Origin: Actinomycetes bacterium
Lineage (GTDB): Bacteria > Actinomycetota > Acidimicrobiia > Acidimicrobiales > RAAP-2
Direction: 5' to 3'
Assembly: GCA_021827705.1 (NCBI GenBank)
Contig: JAKAUQ010000029.1
Location: 1-64,000 of the forward strand
Length of the DNA stretch: 64,000 nt
Under the pieces are notes generated by a model. The model was not told where the DNA came from. It ran no database searches and worked only from the letters and a program-made list of their open reading frames with translations. Of the stretch, positions 1 to 12,692 are shown one piece after another. The translations under genes were made by a program, and so were the position numbers. The first letter of the stretch is position 1, and each line of letters starts with the position of its first letter.

Positions 1-1
1 C

Positions 2-352
2 TTAGACGACACCACTCCACGTGGAGCAGTTGGTGAAGCCGGCAACCCAGAGCAGGTTGCGAGCCGAGACCACGCATGCACGCTTGACGAGGTCTCGCCT
101 GCCCTCGTACCGCCGTCGATCTCGACTCGCCGGACCCACTGGCGCAGTGATCCGGTGGCGACGCCGAGCTGGCGCGCTACCCGGGTGGTTACTCCGTGGT
201 CGACCAGGTCTTGCGATCGCAGTTCGAGGATCATCTTGACGGCCCGCTCCTTGAACTCATCGGGGTAGCGGGTCGGCGGGAAACCCTTCTTCTTGTCTGA
301 CATGTCTCCATCCTCGCTTCCAAGGTATGGAGTCTCCAGGATTCCTGGACCG
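2..352 (-). mobile_element. Degraded IS3-family insertion sequence remnant (OrfA N-terminus joined to a short OrfB/DDE fragment, plus a putative terminal inverted-repeat end)
   Basis: Minus strand from ATG at 303: MSDKKKGFPPTRYPDEFKERAVKMILELRSQDLVDHGVTTRVARQLGVATGSLRQWVRRVEIDGG (IS3 OrfA HTH), then in another frame RDLVKRACVVSARNLLWVAGFTNCSTWSGVV*, which resembles the OrfB segment around the first catalytic Asp (usual form ..NxLWVADxTY..TWSGxVY..). 328-352 tggagtctccaggattcctggaccga resembles an IS end. Confidence 0.75.
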
Positions 353-521
353 AATGACTCGCGGTTGGCAGATCCCCCCTCAGATGTCAACTAGACGCGC
401 ACCAGTCCCGACTTGGGAGCAACATCACGGTTGGTGTTGCGCGCATTCCAATCTCAAGCAAGCTACGCAGTAAGTTCATCGAAGCGTGACCGCAGAGCGA
501 TTTTGGCCCGCTGAAACTACG

Positions 522-923
522 ATGACGACGATGAACGAGAGGCGAATCGACCACCGCGCGATCACGATGCTTTACGTCGCGGACGTGGGGCGATCGCGAG
601 ACTTCTACCGCGATCTCGTGGGACTTGATGTTGCCATGGACGCCTCCACGTACGTCGAACTCACCTGGGGCAATCTCATTCTGGGCCTGCGTTCACGTGA
701 CAACGCTCGCGCGCAGTTCCCGGGCGCGACGAGCGCAGGCGCGATGGGCGCGTCACATCAGGTCACCATCGAGGTCGACGACGTTGACGAGATGGCCGCA
801 CTTCTTGTCGCTCACGGTATCGAACTCCTTCAGGAGCCAACGGACCAGCCGTGGGGCATGCGCTCGACATCATTCCGCGACGCCGACGGGCACGTGTGGG
901 AACTCTGTACACCTATTGAGTGA
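522..923 (+). CDS. VOC (glyoxalase/bleomycin-resistance/dioxygenase) superfamily protein
   Basis: ITMLYVADVGRSRDFYRDLVGLDV...VEVDDVDEMAALL..GIELLQEPTDQPWGMRSTSFRDADGHVWEL is typical of the VOC fold; start could be 486 or 531. Confidence 0.8.
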   Translation: MTTMNERRIDHRAITMLYVADVGRSRDFYRDLVGLDVAMDASTYVELTWGNLILGLRSRDNARAQFPGATSAGAMGASHQVTIEVDDVDEMAALLVAHGIELLQEPTDQPWGMRSTSFRDADGHVWELCTPIE

Positions 924-1333
924 GGTCCCTCGAAGAGTCGACGTCGGACGACGTCGTGGGCGTGCGATTGGCCTCGATCCAAGCGCGCCGAGCGAAAGGC
1001 CAGCGCCCGGGCCGGCATGCACCTGACCACGAGGCGCGCGAGTGGCGCATCGGCTACGCGGCTCTCTCTACACGGGGCTCCGGGTGCGCATTGGCAAGCC
1101 GTGTCTGACGGAGCCCGGGCGGGCGCGCAGGGTGCCGTGGCGGGCGATGAGGAGTGGTGGTGTCGGTGTCACCTCGGTGACTGTCGCCTCGACGCCGTCG
1201 CGCGCAATCGCGCCGTTATTGGGCGGCGCGAACTCGCGGCCGGCCCCGTCGAAACACCCCTCGAGTGCGCCGGGGCGCGAGGACGGACTGATTACGGGGG
1301 ATTGAGTCGATTCGTGGGAATCCTCCCACTGGG

Positions 1334-1420
1334 TGGTGTCGGAGGCGGGACTTGAACCCGCACGCCCCTGAGGGCACCAGCCCCTCAAGCTGGCGCGTCT
1401 GCCTATTCCGCCACTCCGAC
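1334..1420 (-). tRNA. tRNA-Leu (anticodon GAG), CCA encoded
   Basis: Minus strand GTCGGAGTGGCGGAATAGGCAGACGC..CTTGAGG..GGGTTCAAGTCCCGCCTCCGACACCA; perfect 7-bp acceptor stem GTCGGAG/CTCCGAC, TTCAA T-loop, long variable arm. Confidence 0.95.
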
Positions 1421-1428
1421 GCGGCTAC

Positions 1429-3138
1429 TCAGTGTACCTGACGTCCCCGGGCCGATCCGCCGCCAGTCGTGGTGGTCGTCGACACTGGTGCGGCGTACCA
1501 CCAGGAGGGGATCTGGTCGACGAGCTCGGCCAGCGTGTCAGACGGGACCACGCCGCCCAGCTCCATGGACCACGTCTCCAGCGACGGCGGCGTGAACAGT
1601 GGGCGCACCCAGAAGCTCTCCATCAAGAGGTTGTCGATCTGGGCCCAGACGCTGCGTGCCGTCACCGCGTTGAACGTGTCCAGTGCCCGGTGATACAGCG
1701 CGGGGACGCCCGCGACGACTATGCCCGTCGCGTAGGCGTCGGGGTAGGCCGGACCCACGAAGGAACGCACCATCGTCGCGGGCGACAGTCCGGTCTGACG
1801 CTCCACGACGGCCACGTCGGCTCGCGCCGTCGCGATCTCGCTGACCGCCTGGCGCTCGCTGCGCGTGGCCTCCAACGACGTCGAGACTCCGAGGGCTCTC
1901 CACTGGGCCGCCAGCAGCCGGGCTGTCGCACGATCGAGGTCGTTCGGCCCGTAGGCGACCACCAGATGCACCCGCACGCCCTGGGGAGACACCAGGGCGG
2001 CGCCGTCGCGGCGGTAGCCCGCAGCGCGCAGCACGGCTCGCGCGCAAGCCACGCAGTCGGTGAGGGGCACCTGTCCCCGCGGCGCCGTGGTGATCGTCAC
2101 CGGCGGCACGGTGGAGGTCGTCGACGACGTCGTCGAGGCCGGCCCCCCTCCCCCGGGATAGGCGGCATCGCCCTGGGAGAACAGGGCCGAGGTGGCGACC
2201 GAGGGGGCGACGCCCGCGCTGCCCCATAGGGCCCTCAGGAGCGCGGTGCGATCCATCCCGATGCTGAGCGCCTCGCGCAGCGGGAGCGTTCGCATCAGCG
2301 GCCGGTGCGGGGCGTAGAGCACCTCCTCGAGTCCGTTGGAGGCGCCCAGATGGCTCACGTCAGCGGCGTGCGCACTGATCGCGTCGACCTGCGCCCGGTC
2401 GACGGTCAGGGAGAACGACGCGTAGGTCGAGGTGGGCTGGACCGGTGAGGGCGCGTCGACCACCGCGATGATGCGGGAGGGATCCTGGTGATCGACCGGC
2501 CAGGTCGCGTTGCGCACCAGGACGACGCGACGTGGCGAGGCCGCGACCACCCGGTAGGGGCCGAGGGAGGGCTCGGCCGCCAGACCCCCGGGTGGGCAGG
2601 TGACGGGCTCGCCGCGGTACCCCACATCGTGGAAGAGGAGCGCCCAGGGGCTGTAGGGGTGGGTGAACACCGCCGTCACCTGGGTCCCCCCCGCCCCGAG
2701 GCGCAGGCGCGCGATGTCGCGGTAGCCATCGCTGGCCACGCTGGGCAAGGCGCGTGCCGCGCGCCACCAGTCCACCAGATCCTGGGCCCGCCAGGGGTGC
2801 CCGTTGCTCCAGCGCAAGCCGCCAGCGAGCGTGTAGACGACCGTCTGGGGGCTCAGCGAGATCAGCTCGGCCGAGGTGATCGCGCTCTGGGATCCCGCCA
2901 GGACCCCGGTCGGCGAGGTGAGAAACGCCGAGGGACGCACCAGGTCGAGCAGGGAGCGCAGCGACGGCGACGACGTGGGATCGAGCACCGAGCACCCCAC
3001 CAGGGCGCCAGGCAGCGAGAGGGTGAGGGTGTAGTGCGGGGTCGACGGCGTCGCGCCGCCGGTGACCTCGGGGACGACGAGGACCGCTCCCAGGGTGAGG
3101 ACAGCGACCAGGCGCAGTGCGCGACCGGCTCGGCGCAC
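1429..3138 (-). CDS. Secreted family-5 (peptide/LpqW-like) extracellular solute-binding protein
   Basis: Signal peptide; LRWSNGHPWRAQDLVDWWRAAR and LREALSIGMDRTALLRALWG are SBP_bac_5-like; Ser/Thr-rich insert and tail. Confidence 0.75.
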   Translation of the reverse strand: MRRAGRALRLVAVLTLGAVLVVPEVTGGATPSTPHYTLTLSLPGALVGCSVLDPTSSPSLRSLLDLVRPSAFLTSPTGVLAGSQSAITSAELISLSPQTVVYTLAGGLRWSNGHPWRAQDLVDWWRAARALPSVASDGYRDIARLRLGAGGTQVTAVFTHPYSPWALLFHDVGYRGEPVTCPPGGLAAEPSLGPYRVVAASPRRVVLVRNATWPVDHQDPSRIIAVVDAPSPVQPTSTYASFSLTVDRAQVDAISAHAADVSHLGASNGLEEVLYAPHRPLMRTLPLREALSIGMDRTALLRALWGSAGVAPSVATSALFSQGDAAYPGGGGPASTTSSTTSTVPPVTITTAPRGQVPLTDCVACARAVLRAAGYRRDGAALVSPQGVRVHLVVAYGPNDLDRATARLLAAQWRALGVSTSLEATRSERQAVSEIATARADVAVVERQTGLSPATMVRSFVGPAYPDAYATGIVVAGVPALYHRALDTFNAVTARSVWAQIDNLLMESFWVRPLFTPPSLETWSMELGGVVPSDTLAELVDQIPSWWYAAPVSTTTTTGGGSARGRQVH

Positions 3139-3368
3139 TACTGCAGGCGCAGATCGAGCGTCAAGGTGGCAAAGGTGAAGACCAGGGCCATCGCCACCGT
3201 GATCCGGTCGAGGTTCTTCTCCACGACGGTGGAACCCGCTGCCGTGGCTCCGAGGCTGCCTCCCATGAGGTCCGAAATCCCGCCTCCGCGGCCAGAGTGC
3301 AGCAGGACCAGGAAGATGAGCGCGACGGCCGATACGGCCTCAATGATGATGAACGCCCAGGTGAACAC
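3138..3368 (-). CDS. secG: Preprotein translocase subunit SecG
   Basis: Two TM helices with LLHSGRGGGISDLMGGSLGATAAGSTVVEKNLDRIT; next to tpiA. Confidence 0.9.
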   Translation of the reverse strand: MFTWAFIIIEAVSAVALIFLVLLHSGRGGGISDLMGGSLGATAAGSTVVEKNLDRITVAMALVFTFATLTLDLRLQ

Positions 3369-3380
3369 CGCAACCTCCGC

Positions 3381-4151
3381 TTAGCGTCCGCCAGCGTAGC
3401 AGGACTCGCCCGCCGCGATGATGGCGGCAAAGCTCTCCGCGCGCAGGCTGGCCCCTCCCACCAGGAATCCGTCGACGTCGGCCGCGAGCAGCTCGGCCGC
3501 ATTGTCCCCCGTCACCGAGCCCCCGTAGAGGACGCGCACGTCGGTGAGGCTGGTGGCCCCCACGGCGGCCCGGATGACCCCGGTCATCTCGGCCACGTCG
3601 GCGACCGACGCCGTGCGCCCGGTCCCGATGGCCCAGATCGGCTCGTAGGCGACCACGACCTCCCCCGCCGGAGCGCTCAGTGCGCCCAGGGCCGCCGCGA
3701 CCTGGCCCTCGACGAAGGCCCGGTGCGCGGAGCGCGCGCGGACGTCCTCGGCCTCGCCCACGCACACGATCGCCCGCAGCCCCCCGGCGACGGCGGCCCG
3801 CGCGGTGTCGGCCACGGTCTGGTCGTCCATCCCGTAGAGCGTCCGGCGCTCCGAGTGGCCCACGATCACCCAGCCCACGTGGAGTCGGGCGAGCATCGGG
3901 ACCGCGATCTCCCCGGTGTGCGCTCCGGCCGGGCGCGGGTTGACGTGCTGGGCGGCGACCTGGAGGGCGCTGTGCTCGGCCTCGATGACCGAGGTCACCG
4001 AGCGCAGGTCGACGAAGGGCGGCGCCACGACGACGTCGACGTGCTCGGCCGGCCGGCTGGCCAGGATCACGGCCAGCTGCTGGGTCAGGTGCACGGCCTC
4101 GACGTGGTCGAGGTTCATCTTCCAGTTCCCGACGATCAGGGCGCGCCTCAC
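3381..4151 (-). CDS. tpiA: Triosephosphate isomerase
   Basis: RRALIVGNWKMNLDH..VIVGHSERR..AYEPIWAIGTGRTA..VLYGGSVTGDN; GTG start overlaps pgk stop (GTGA). Confidence 0.96.
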   Translation of the reverse strand: MRRALIVGNWKMNLDHVEAVHLTQQLAVILASRPAEHVDVVVAPPFVDLRSVTSVIEAEHSALQVAAQHVNPRPAGAHTGEIAVPMLARLHVGWVIVGHSERRTLYGMDDQTVADTARAAVAGGLRAIVCVGEAEDVRARSAHRAFVEGQVAAALGALSAPAGEVVVAYEPIWAIGTGRTASVADVAEMTGVIRAAVGATSLTDVRVLYGGSVTGDNAAELLAADVDGFLVGGASLRAESFAAIIAAGESCYAGGR

Positions 4152-5287
4152 GCGCGGCGCCCCTCGCGCAGGGCCCGCAGACCGGGCAGGTCGCCGAACT
4201 CCAGCAGCTCCAGGGACGCCCCGCCCCCACTGGACACGAAGTCGATCTGGTCGCTCAGGCCGAAGCGGGCCAACGCCGCCGCGGAGTCCCCGCCGCCCAC
4301 GATGCTGAGCGCCGGGGACGCCGCCACCAGGCGGGCGACCGCCTCGGTGCCCCCGGCGAAGCGCGGGTCCTCGAAGAAGCCGAGCGGGCCGTTCCAAAAG
4401 ACCGTCCGGGCTCCGTCGAGCACCTCGGCGAAGCGCGACAGGGAGCCCGCGCCCACGTCGAAGCCCTCGAAGCCGTCGGGGATCTCGGCCCCGAAGTCCA
4501 CCACCTCGTCGGGTCCGCCGTCGTCACCCACCGGCGCCCCAACGGCGAGCCCGCGGGTGTCGACGGGGATCACCACCTTGCCCGAGGCCAGCAGGTCCCG
4601 GCAGTCCTCCAGGTGCGCGGCGTCCACCAGCGACGCCCCGATGCCGCGCCCCAGGGCCGCCTCGAAGGTGTAGGCCATGGCGCCGCCGACGATGACCGTG
4701 TCGGCCCGCTCGACCAGGGCTCGCACCACGCCGAGCTTGTCGGCGACCTTGGCTCCACCCACGATCGCCACGAAGGGCCGGGCCGGCGCGGCCAGGGCGT
4801 CGAGCAGGAAGCCGACCTCGCGGCGCAGGTTCGGCCCCGCGGCGCTCGGCACGAGCGTCGGGGGCACCATCACCGAGGCGTGCGCCCGGTGCGAGGCGCC
4901 GAAGGCTTCATTGATGTAGTAGTCGCGACCCGCGACCAGCGAGGCCCCGAAAGCGGGGTCGTTGGCCTCCTCGCCCGGGTGGAAGCGCAGGTTCTCCAGC
5001 AGCTCGACTCCGGGATGGAGGGCGTTCAGGCGCTCACGGATCGGCGCGACGTCGTAGCGCGTGTCTCGAGTCCCGCGGGGTCGGCCGAAGTGGGTGGCGG
5101 CAACCACGCGGGCTCCGCGGGCCTGGAGCTGGGTGAACAGCGGCAGCGCGGTGCGGATGCGAAAGTCGTCGGCGACCTCGGGCCCTTGGGCTCCGGCGAC
5201 CACCGGCACGTTGAAGTCCACCCGCACGAGGACCGTTCGGCCCTCCAGATCCCAGTCTTCGGGCGTCGGCAGGTCGGCGGCGCTCAC
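4148..5287 (-). CDS. pgk: Phosphoglycerate kinase
   Basis: EGRTVLVRVDFNVPV..FGRPRGTRDTRYD..ENLRFHPGEE..AIVGGAKVADKLGV..SIVGGGDSAAAL; GTG start overlaps gap stop. Confidence 0.96.
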   Translation of the reverse strand: MSAADLPTPEDWDLEGRTVLVRVDFNVPVVAGAQGPEVADDFRIRTALPLFTQLQARGARVVAATHFGRPRGTRDTRYDVAPIRERLNALHPGVELLENLRFHPGEEANDPAFGASLVAGRDYYINEAFGASHRAHASVMVPPTLVPSAAGPNLRREVGFLLDALAAPARPFVAIVGGAKVADKLGVVRALVERADTVIVGGAMAYTFEAALGRGIGASLVDAAHLEDCRDLLASGKVVIPVDTRGLAVGAPVGDDGGPDEVVDFGAEIPDGFEGFDVGAGSLSRFAEVLDGARTVFWNGPLGFFEDPRFAGGTEAVARLVAASPALSIVGGGDSAAALARFGLSDQIDFVSSGGGASLELLEFGDLPGLRALREGRRA

Positions 5288-6297
5288 GAGCGGCCGACGA
5301 TGGCGGCCAGATCGACGAGTCGGTTGGCGTAGCCCCACTCGTTGTCGTACCAGCCGAACACCTTGACCAGGCTCGAGCTGTCGTCGAGGGGCTGGACCAT
5401 CGTCAGCAGCGAGTCGAAGGTGCACGAGGCCGGAGAGCCCACGATGTCGGAGGACACGATTGGCTCGTCGCTGTAGGCCAGGACGTGCGAGAGGGGGCCG
5501 GTCGCCGCGGCGGCGGCGAAGGCGGCGTTGACCTCGTCGACGCTGGTCGTGCGCACCACGGCCGTGAAGTCGGTGATGGAACCGTCGGCGACCGGGACGC
5601 GCAGCGACGTGCCATCCAGACGACCCTTCATCGCGGCCAGCACCAGGCTGGTGGCGCGCGCGGCTCCAGTCGAGGACGGGACAATATTGATGGCCGCCGC
5701 CCGCGCGCGCCGCAGGTCCTTGTGGGGCAGGTCGAGCAGGTTCTGGTCGTTGGTGTACGCGTGGACCGTCGTCATCAGGCCAGCCCGCACGCCGAGGGCG
5801 TCGTCGAGCACCTTGACCATGGGCACGAAGCAGTTGGTCGTGCACGACGCGTTGGACACCACATCGTGGCGGGCCGGGTCGTAGTCGCCCTCATTGACCC
5901 CCACGACGAAGGTCGCGTCGGCGTCCCCCGAGGGGGCCGAGATGATCACCTTGGGCGCTCCGGCCTCGAGGTGAGCGGCGGCGGCGGCGCGGGTCGTGAA
6001 CCGCCCGGTCGACTCGATGACCACGTCGACCCCGAGCTCGCCCCAGGGCAGCTGGGCCGGTTCGCGCTCGGCCAGGACCCGGATGGTCCGCTCCCCGACC
6101 TGGAAGCCCTCGCCGGTCACGCGGACGGGCACGCCGAGGCGTCCCTGTGTCGAGTCGTGAGCCAGCAGGTGGGCATTGACCTCGGGCGAGGTGAGGTCGT
6201 TGACGGCGACGATCTCGACGTCGGCGCGGTCCACGACCGCACGCACGAAGCCGCGCCCGATGCGGCCAAACCCGTTGATCCCCACACGAATGCTCAT
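5284..6297 (-). CDS. gap: Glyceraldehyde-3-phosphate dehydrogenase, type I
   Basis: IRVGINGFGRIGRGFVRA..VVSNASCTTNC..WYDNEWGYANRLVDL. Confidence 0.97.
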   Translation of the reverse strand: MSIRVGINGFGRIGRGFVRAVVDRADVEIVAVNDLTSPEVNAHLLAHDSTQGRLGVPVRVTGEGFQVGERTIRVLAEREPAQLPWGELGVDVVIESTGRFTTRAAAAAHLEAGAPKVIISAPSGDADATFVVGVNEGDYDPARHDVVSNASCTTNCFVPMVKVLDDALGVRAGLMTTVHAYTNDQNLLDLPHKDLRRARAAAINIVPSSTGAARATSLVLAAMKGRLDGTSLRVPVADGSITDFTAVVRTTSVDEVNAAFAAAAATGPLSHVLAYSDEPIVSSDIVGSPASCTFDSLLTMVQPLDDSSSLVKVFGWYDNEWGYANRLVDLAAIVGRS

Positions 6298-7175
6298 CCC
6301 ACACCCTTTCGTCCGTCAGCGTCGACGATGCGCCCCACGGCGCGCGCCAAGTCTTGCACACGGTGTACGTAGGGATTCCGTCCGCTGAGGCGCGCGCGCA
6401 CCGTGGGCAGCGAGCAGCGATCCTGCCCCAGGGGGCTGTGCAGGTCGACCAGGACGACGTCGGGGACCACGCCGTGGGCCTCGAGCGCATCGATGTGGTC
6501 CTGGAGGCTGTAGCCGGCGGTCTCGGGGACCTCCGGGCGCAGATTGGCCACGTAGATCCGCGTGGCCCGCGAGCCCGCGAGCGCCTGCGCCACTCCCGGA
6601 ACGACGGCGGCGGCCAGCACGCTGGTGTAGAGCGAGCCCGGGCCCACCAGCACGACGTCGGCCCTCTCGATGGCCTCCACCGCGGCGATGGGGGCCGGCG
6701 GGAAGGGCGGGTCGAGGACCACCCGCCGGATCGCGTGCTGGCGGTGCACCTCGGTCTGCCCGCGCGCGGATCCAGCATCGGTCGAGGCGCACAGGACGAC
6801 CCGCTCGCGGGTGGCCGGCAGGATCCGGCCCGTCACCCCGAGCACCTCGGCTACCGCGCTGATCGCCCCCTCGAGGTCGCCGGTCGCGTCGATCAGGCCC
6901 ACCAGCAGCAGGTTGCCCACCGTGTGCCCGGCCAGCTCCCCCACGCTGAAGCGGTGTTCGAAGGACTCGGCGACTGGGTTGTGGGCGTCGGCCAGCGCCC
7001 CGAGGCACTTGCGCAGGTCGCCCACGGCCGGCACGCTGAGCAGAGCCCGCAGGCGCCCCGTCGAGCCGCCGTCGTCGGCCACCGACACCACGCCGGTCAC
7101 GTCGCTGGTCAGGCGGCGCAGCGCCCGCAGCGACACGGCGGTCCCGTGGCCGCCTCCAATGGCGACCGCTCTCAT
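6294..7175 (-). CDS. yvcK: YvcK/CofD-like gluconeogenesis factor
   Basis: MRAVAIGGGHGTAVSLRALRRLTSDVTGVVSVADDGGSTGRLR; ATGA overlap with rapZ. Confidence 0.93.
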   Translation of the reverse strand: MRAVAIGGGHGTAVSLRALRRLTSDVTGVVSVADDGGSTGRLRALLSVPAVGDLRKCLGALADAHNPVAESFEHRFSVGELAGHTVGNLLLVGLIDATGDLEGAISAVAEVLGVTGRILPATRERVVLCASTDAGSARGQTEVHRQHAIRRVVLDPPFPPAPIAAVEAIERADVVLVGPGSLYTSVLAAAVVPGVAQALAGSRATRIYVANLRPEVPETAGYSLQDHIDALEAHGVVPDVVLVDLHSPLGQDRCSLPTVRARLSGRNPYVHRVQDLARAVGRIVDADGRKGVG

Positions 7176-8011
7176 CGAGCGATGTCGCGGTGGTAGACGG
7201 TCGCGGCCACGGGCAGCCGCCGGGCGATCTCCTCGGCGACGGCCACGGATCGGTGCCGCCCGCCGGTGCAGCCCACCGCCACGCTGAGGTAGGCCTTGCC
7301 CTCGCGGGCGAAGGCCGGCAGCTGCCAGCCGAGCATGTCGACGATGTCGCTGATCAGGTGCTGGGCGGGCTCCTGGCTCAGCACGTAGCTGGCGACCGCC
7401 GGGTCGAGCCCGGTCAGGGGCCGCAACTCGTCGATCCAGTGCGGGTTGGGCAGGAACCGGCAGTCAAAGACCAGGTCGACGTCGCGCGGCATCCCGTGGG
7501 AGAACCCGAAGGACACCACCGACACGCGCATGCTGGGGCCCTCGCGCGTCGAGAAGTACTCCTGGATCCGCGAGCGCAGCTGGTTGGGATTCGTGGTCGA
7601 GGTGTCGATCACCAGGTCGGCCGCGTCGCGCAGGACCTGGACGGCGGCCCGCTCCCCCGTGATCGCGTCCGCCAGGCTCGGCGCGGGGAAGGGGTGGCGC
7701 CGTCGACTCGACTCGTAGCGCTGGATCAGCACGTCGTCGGGGGCGTCCAGGAAGAGGATCCGCACCCCGCCCTGGCGCGCGCGCAGGTCCTGGACGACCC
7801 CGAGGACCGCCTCGGCCGACACGCGGCCACCCCGGCCCACGACCAGGGCCACGCCGGGGTACTCGACTCCCCCGCCGGCCAGGTCGCTGACGCGGCCCAC
7901 CAGCTCCAGGGGCAGGTTGTCGATGACGAACCAGCCCAGGTCCTCCAGGGCCGCTGACGCCGTGGACCGGCCCGCCCCCGACATCCCCGTCACCAGGACG
8001 ATCTCACTCAT
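7172..8011 (-). CDS. rapZ: RNase adapter / nucleotide-binding protein RapZ
   Basis: [85 protein letters not shown]. Confidence 0.95.
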   Translation of the reverse strand: MSEIVLVTGMSGAGRSTASAALEDLGWFVIDNLPLELVGRVSDLAGGGVEYPGVALVVGRGGRVSAEAVLGVVQDLRARQGGVRILFLDAPDDVLIQRYESSRRRHPFPAPSLADAITGERAAVQVLRDAADLVIDTSTTNPNQLRSRIQEYFSTREGPSMRVSVVSFGFSHGMPRDVDLVFDCRFLPNPHWIDELRPLTGLDPAVASYVLSQEPAQHLISDIVDMLGWQLPAFAREGKAYLSVAVGCTGGRHRSVAVAEEIARRLPVAATVYHRDIAR

Positions 8012-9841
8012 CGTCACGTCCCCTCGTGCCGCCCAGCCCGTGCAGGTGATCGTAGAGGCTGCGCGCCACCGGGTGGGGCAGCCCGGCGACCCCGGCGAGC
8101 TCCTCGCGCGTGGCGGCCCGGACTCGATCCAGCGACCCGAAGTGTGCCAGGAGGCGCTCGCGCCGCGCCGGCCCGAGACCCGCCACCCCATCGAGAGCCG
8201 AGGCGACCATGGCCCGCCCGCGCGTCGAGCGGTGAAACGTGATAGCGAAGCGGTGCGCCTCGTCACGTACGCGCTGGACCAGATACAGCTCCTCGCTGCC
8301 GCGCGGGAGCATCACCGGCGTGCTGGTGCCGGGGCGAAACACCAGCTCGTCCCGCTTGGCCAGGGCCGCCAGCTCGATACCCGCGAGACCGAGCTCGGCC
8401 ACGACCGCCTCGACGGCGTGGAGCTGGCCGAGACCGCCGTCCAGGATCACCAGGCTCGATGGGGCGAAGCGCCCGTCGCCGGCCACCGCGCGGGCCAGAC
8501 GCCGGCGCACCACCTCGGCCATGGCTCCCACGTCGTCGTTGCCCGCCACCTCGCGCACGTGGAAGCGCCGGTAGGCCGCCTTCACGGGCAGGCCGTCTTC
8601 GAAGACCACCATCGAGCCCACGTAGCTGGTCCCTTGCAGATGGCTCATGTCGAAGCACTCGATGCGAAAGGGCGGCGCGGCCAGGTCGAGGGCCCTACCC
8701 AGGCCCTCCAGGGCCGCGCTGCGGGCCCGGTGGTCGTGCGCGCGGCGCACCATGTCGCGCTGGAGCACGGCGCACGCGTCCGCGCGGGCCATCTCCACGG
8801 CGCGCTGGCGGCGCCCGCGCTGCACCGTGCGCACCCGCACGGCTCGACCACGCCGCTCGGCCAGGAGCGCGGCGGCCACCGGCGAGGTCTCCTCGCTCAC
8901 GACGACCTCGGGCGGCACCTCCTCGCCGGGGCCGTAGAGGTGGCCGAGGGCCGCCTCGATGATCTCCCCGCCGGTGGCGAGCGCGCCGCCCTCGGCCAGG
9001 GTCACGTCGCGCCCGACCACCCGTCCGGCGCGGACCCGGAAGCGCACTACCGCGGCGCGGCCCGCGTCGCTGGCCACGGCCACCACGTCGAGGTCGGAGT
9101 GGTCGTCTAGGACGACGCTCTGGTGCTGGGCCGCCCGCTCCAGGGCCGCCAGCGCGTCGCGCAAGCGGGCGGCTGCCTCGAAGTCTCGGGCCGCCGAGGC
9201 CTCCTCCATCTGCGTGCGCAGCCGCGTGCGCAGCGGGGCGACGCGGCCCTCGAAGAACGCCGACCACGCCGCGACCTGCTCGGCGTACTGGGCCGGGCTG
9301 ATCAGGCCGGCGCAGGGCCCGGGGCAGCGCCCGATGTCGTAGAGGAGGCAGGGCCGCCCGAGCCGCTCGTGGTACTGGAACTTGTGACGGGTGCAGGTGC
9401 GCAGCGGGAAGGCCTGGGCCAGCTCGTCGAGTACCCGGCGCACCGCGCCGACGTCGGCGTAGGGTCCGAAGTAGCGCACGCCGCGCACGTGGCGCGCCCG
9501 CGTCAGGGAGGGCACCGGGTAGGCGGTGCGCTGGTCGATGGCCACGTAGGGGAAGCTCTTGTCGTCCTTCAAGTTGAGGTTGTAGCGCGGCTGGTTCTGC
9601 TTGATCAGCTCGTTCTCGAGGATCAGCGCGTCGACCTCGCTCGGCGTGAGGATCCACTCCACGGCGCGGGCCTCGTCCATGAGCGCCTGCGTCTTGGGGT
9701 CGAGGGCCTCGCGACGCTGGAAGTAGTTAGGCAGCCGCTGGGCCAGCGAGAGGGCCTTGCCCACGTAGATCACCGTGCCGTGCTCGTCGCGGAACAGGTA
9801 GCAGCCGCTGGCCCGCGGGATCGCCGCCGGCCGCGCCAGCG

Positions 9842-9845
<4 letters not shown>
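8004..9845 (-). CDS. uvrC: Excinuclease ABC subunit C
   Basis: GIY-YIG region [37 protein letters not shown]-like [30 protein letters not shown]. Confidence 0.96.
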
Positions 9846-12676
<2,831 letters not shown>

Positions 12677-12692
12677 GTCGAGAATCTACCGG

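Noticed and set aside
920-1388. Several overlapping 60-130-aa ORFs between the VOC gene and tRNA-Leu
   Set aside because: No recognisable motifs, mutually overlapping on both strands, some run into the tRNA; not supportable as genes.
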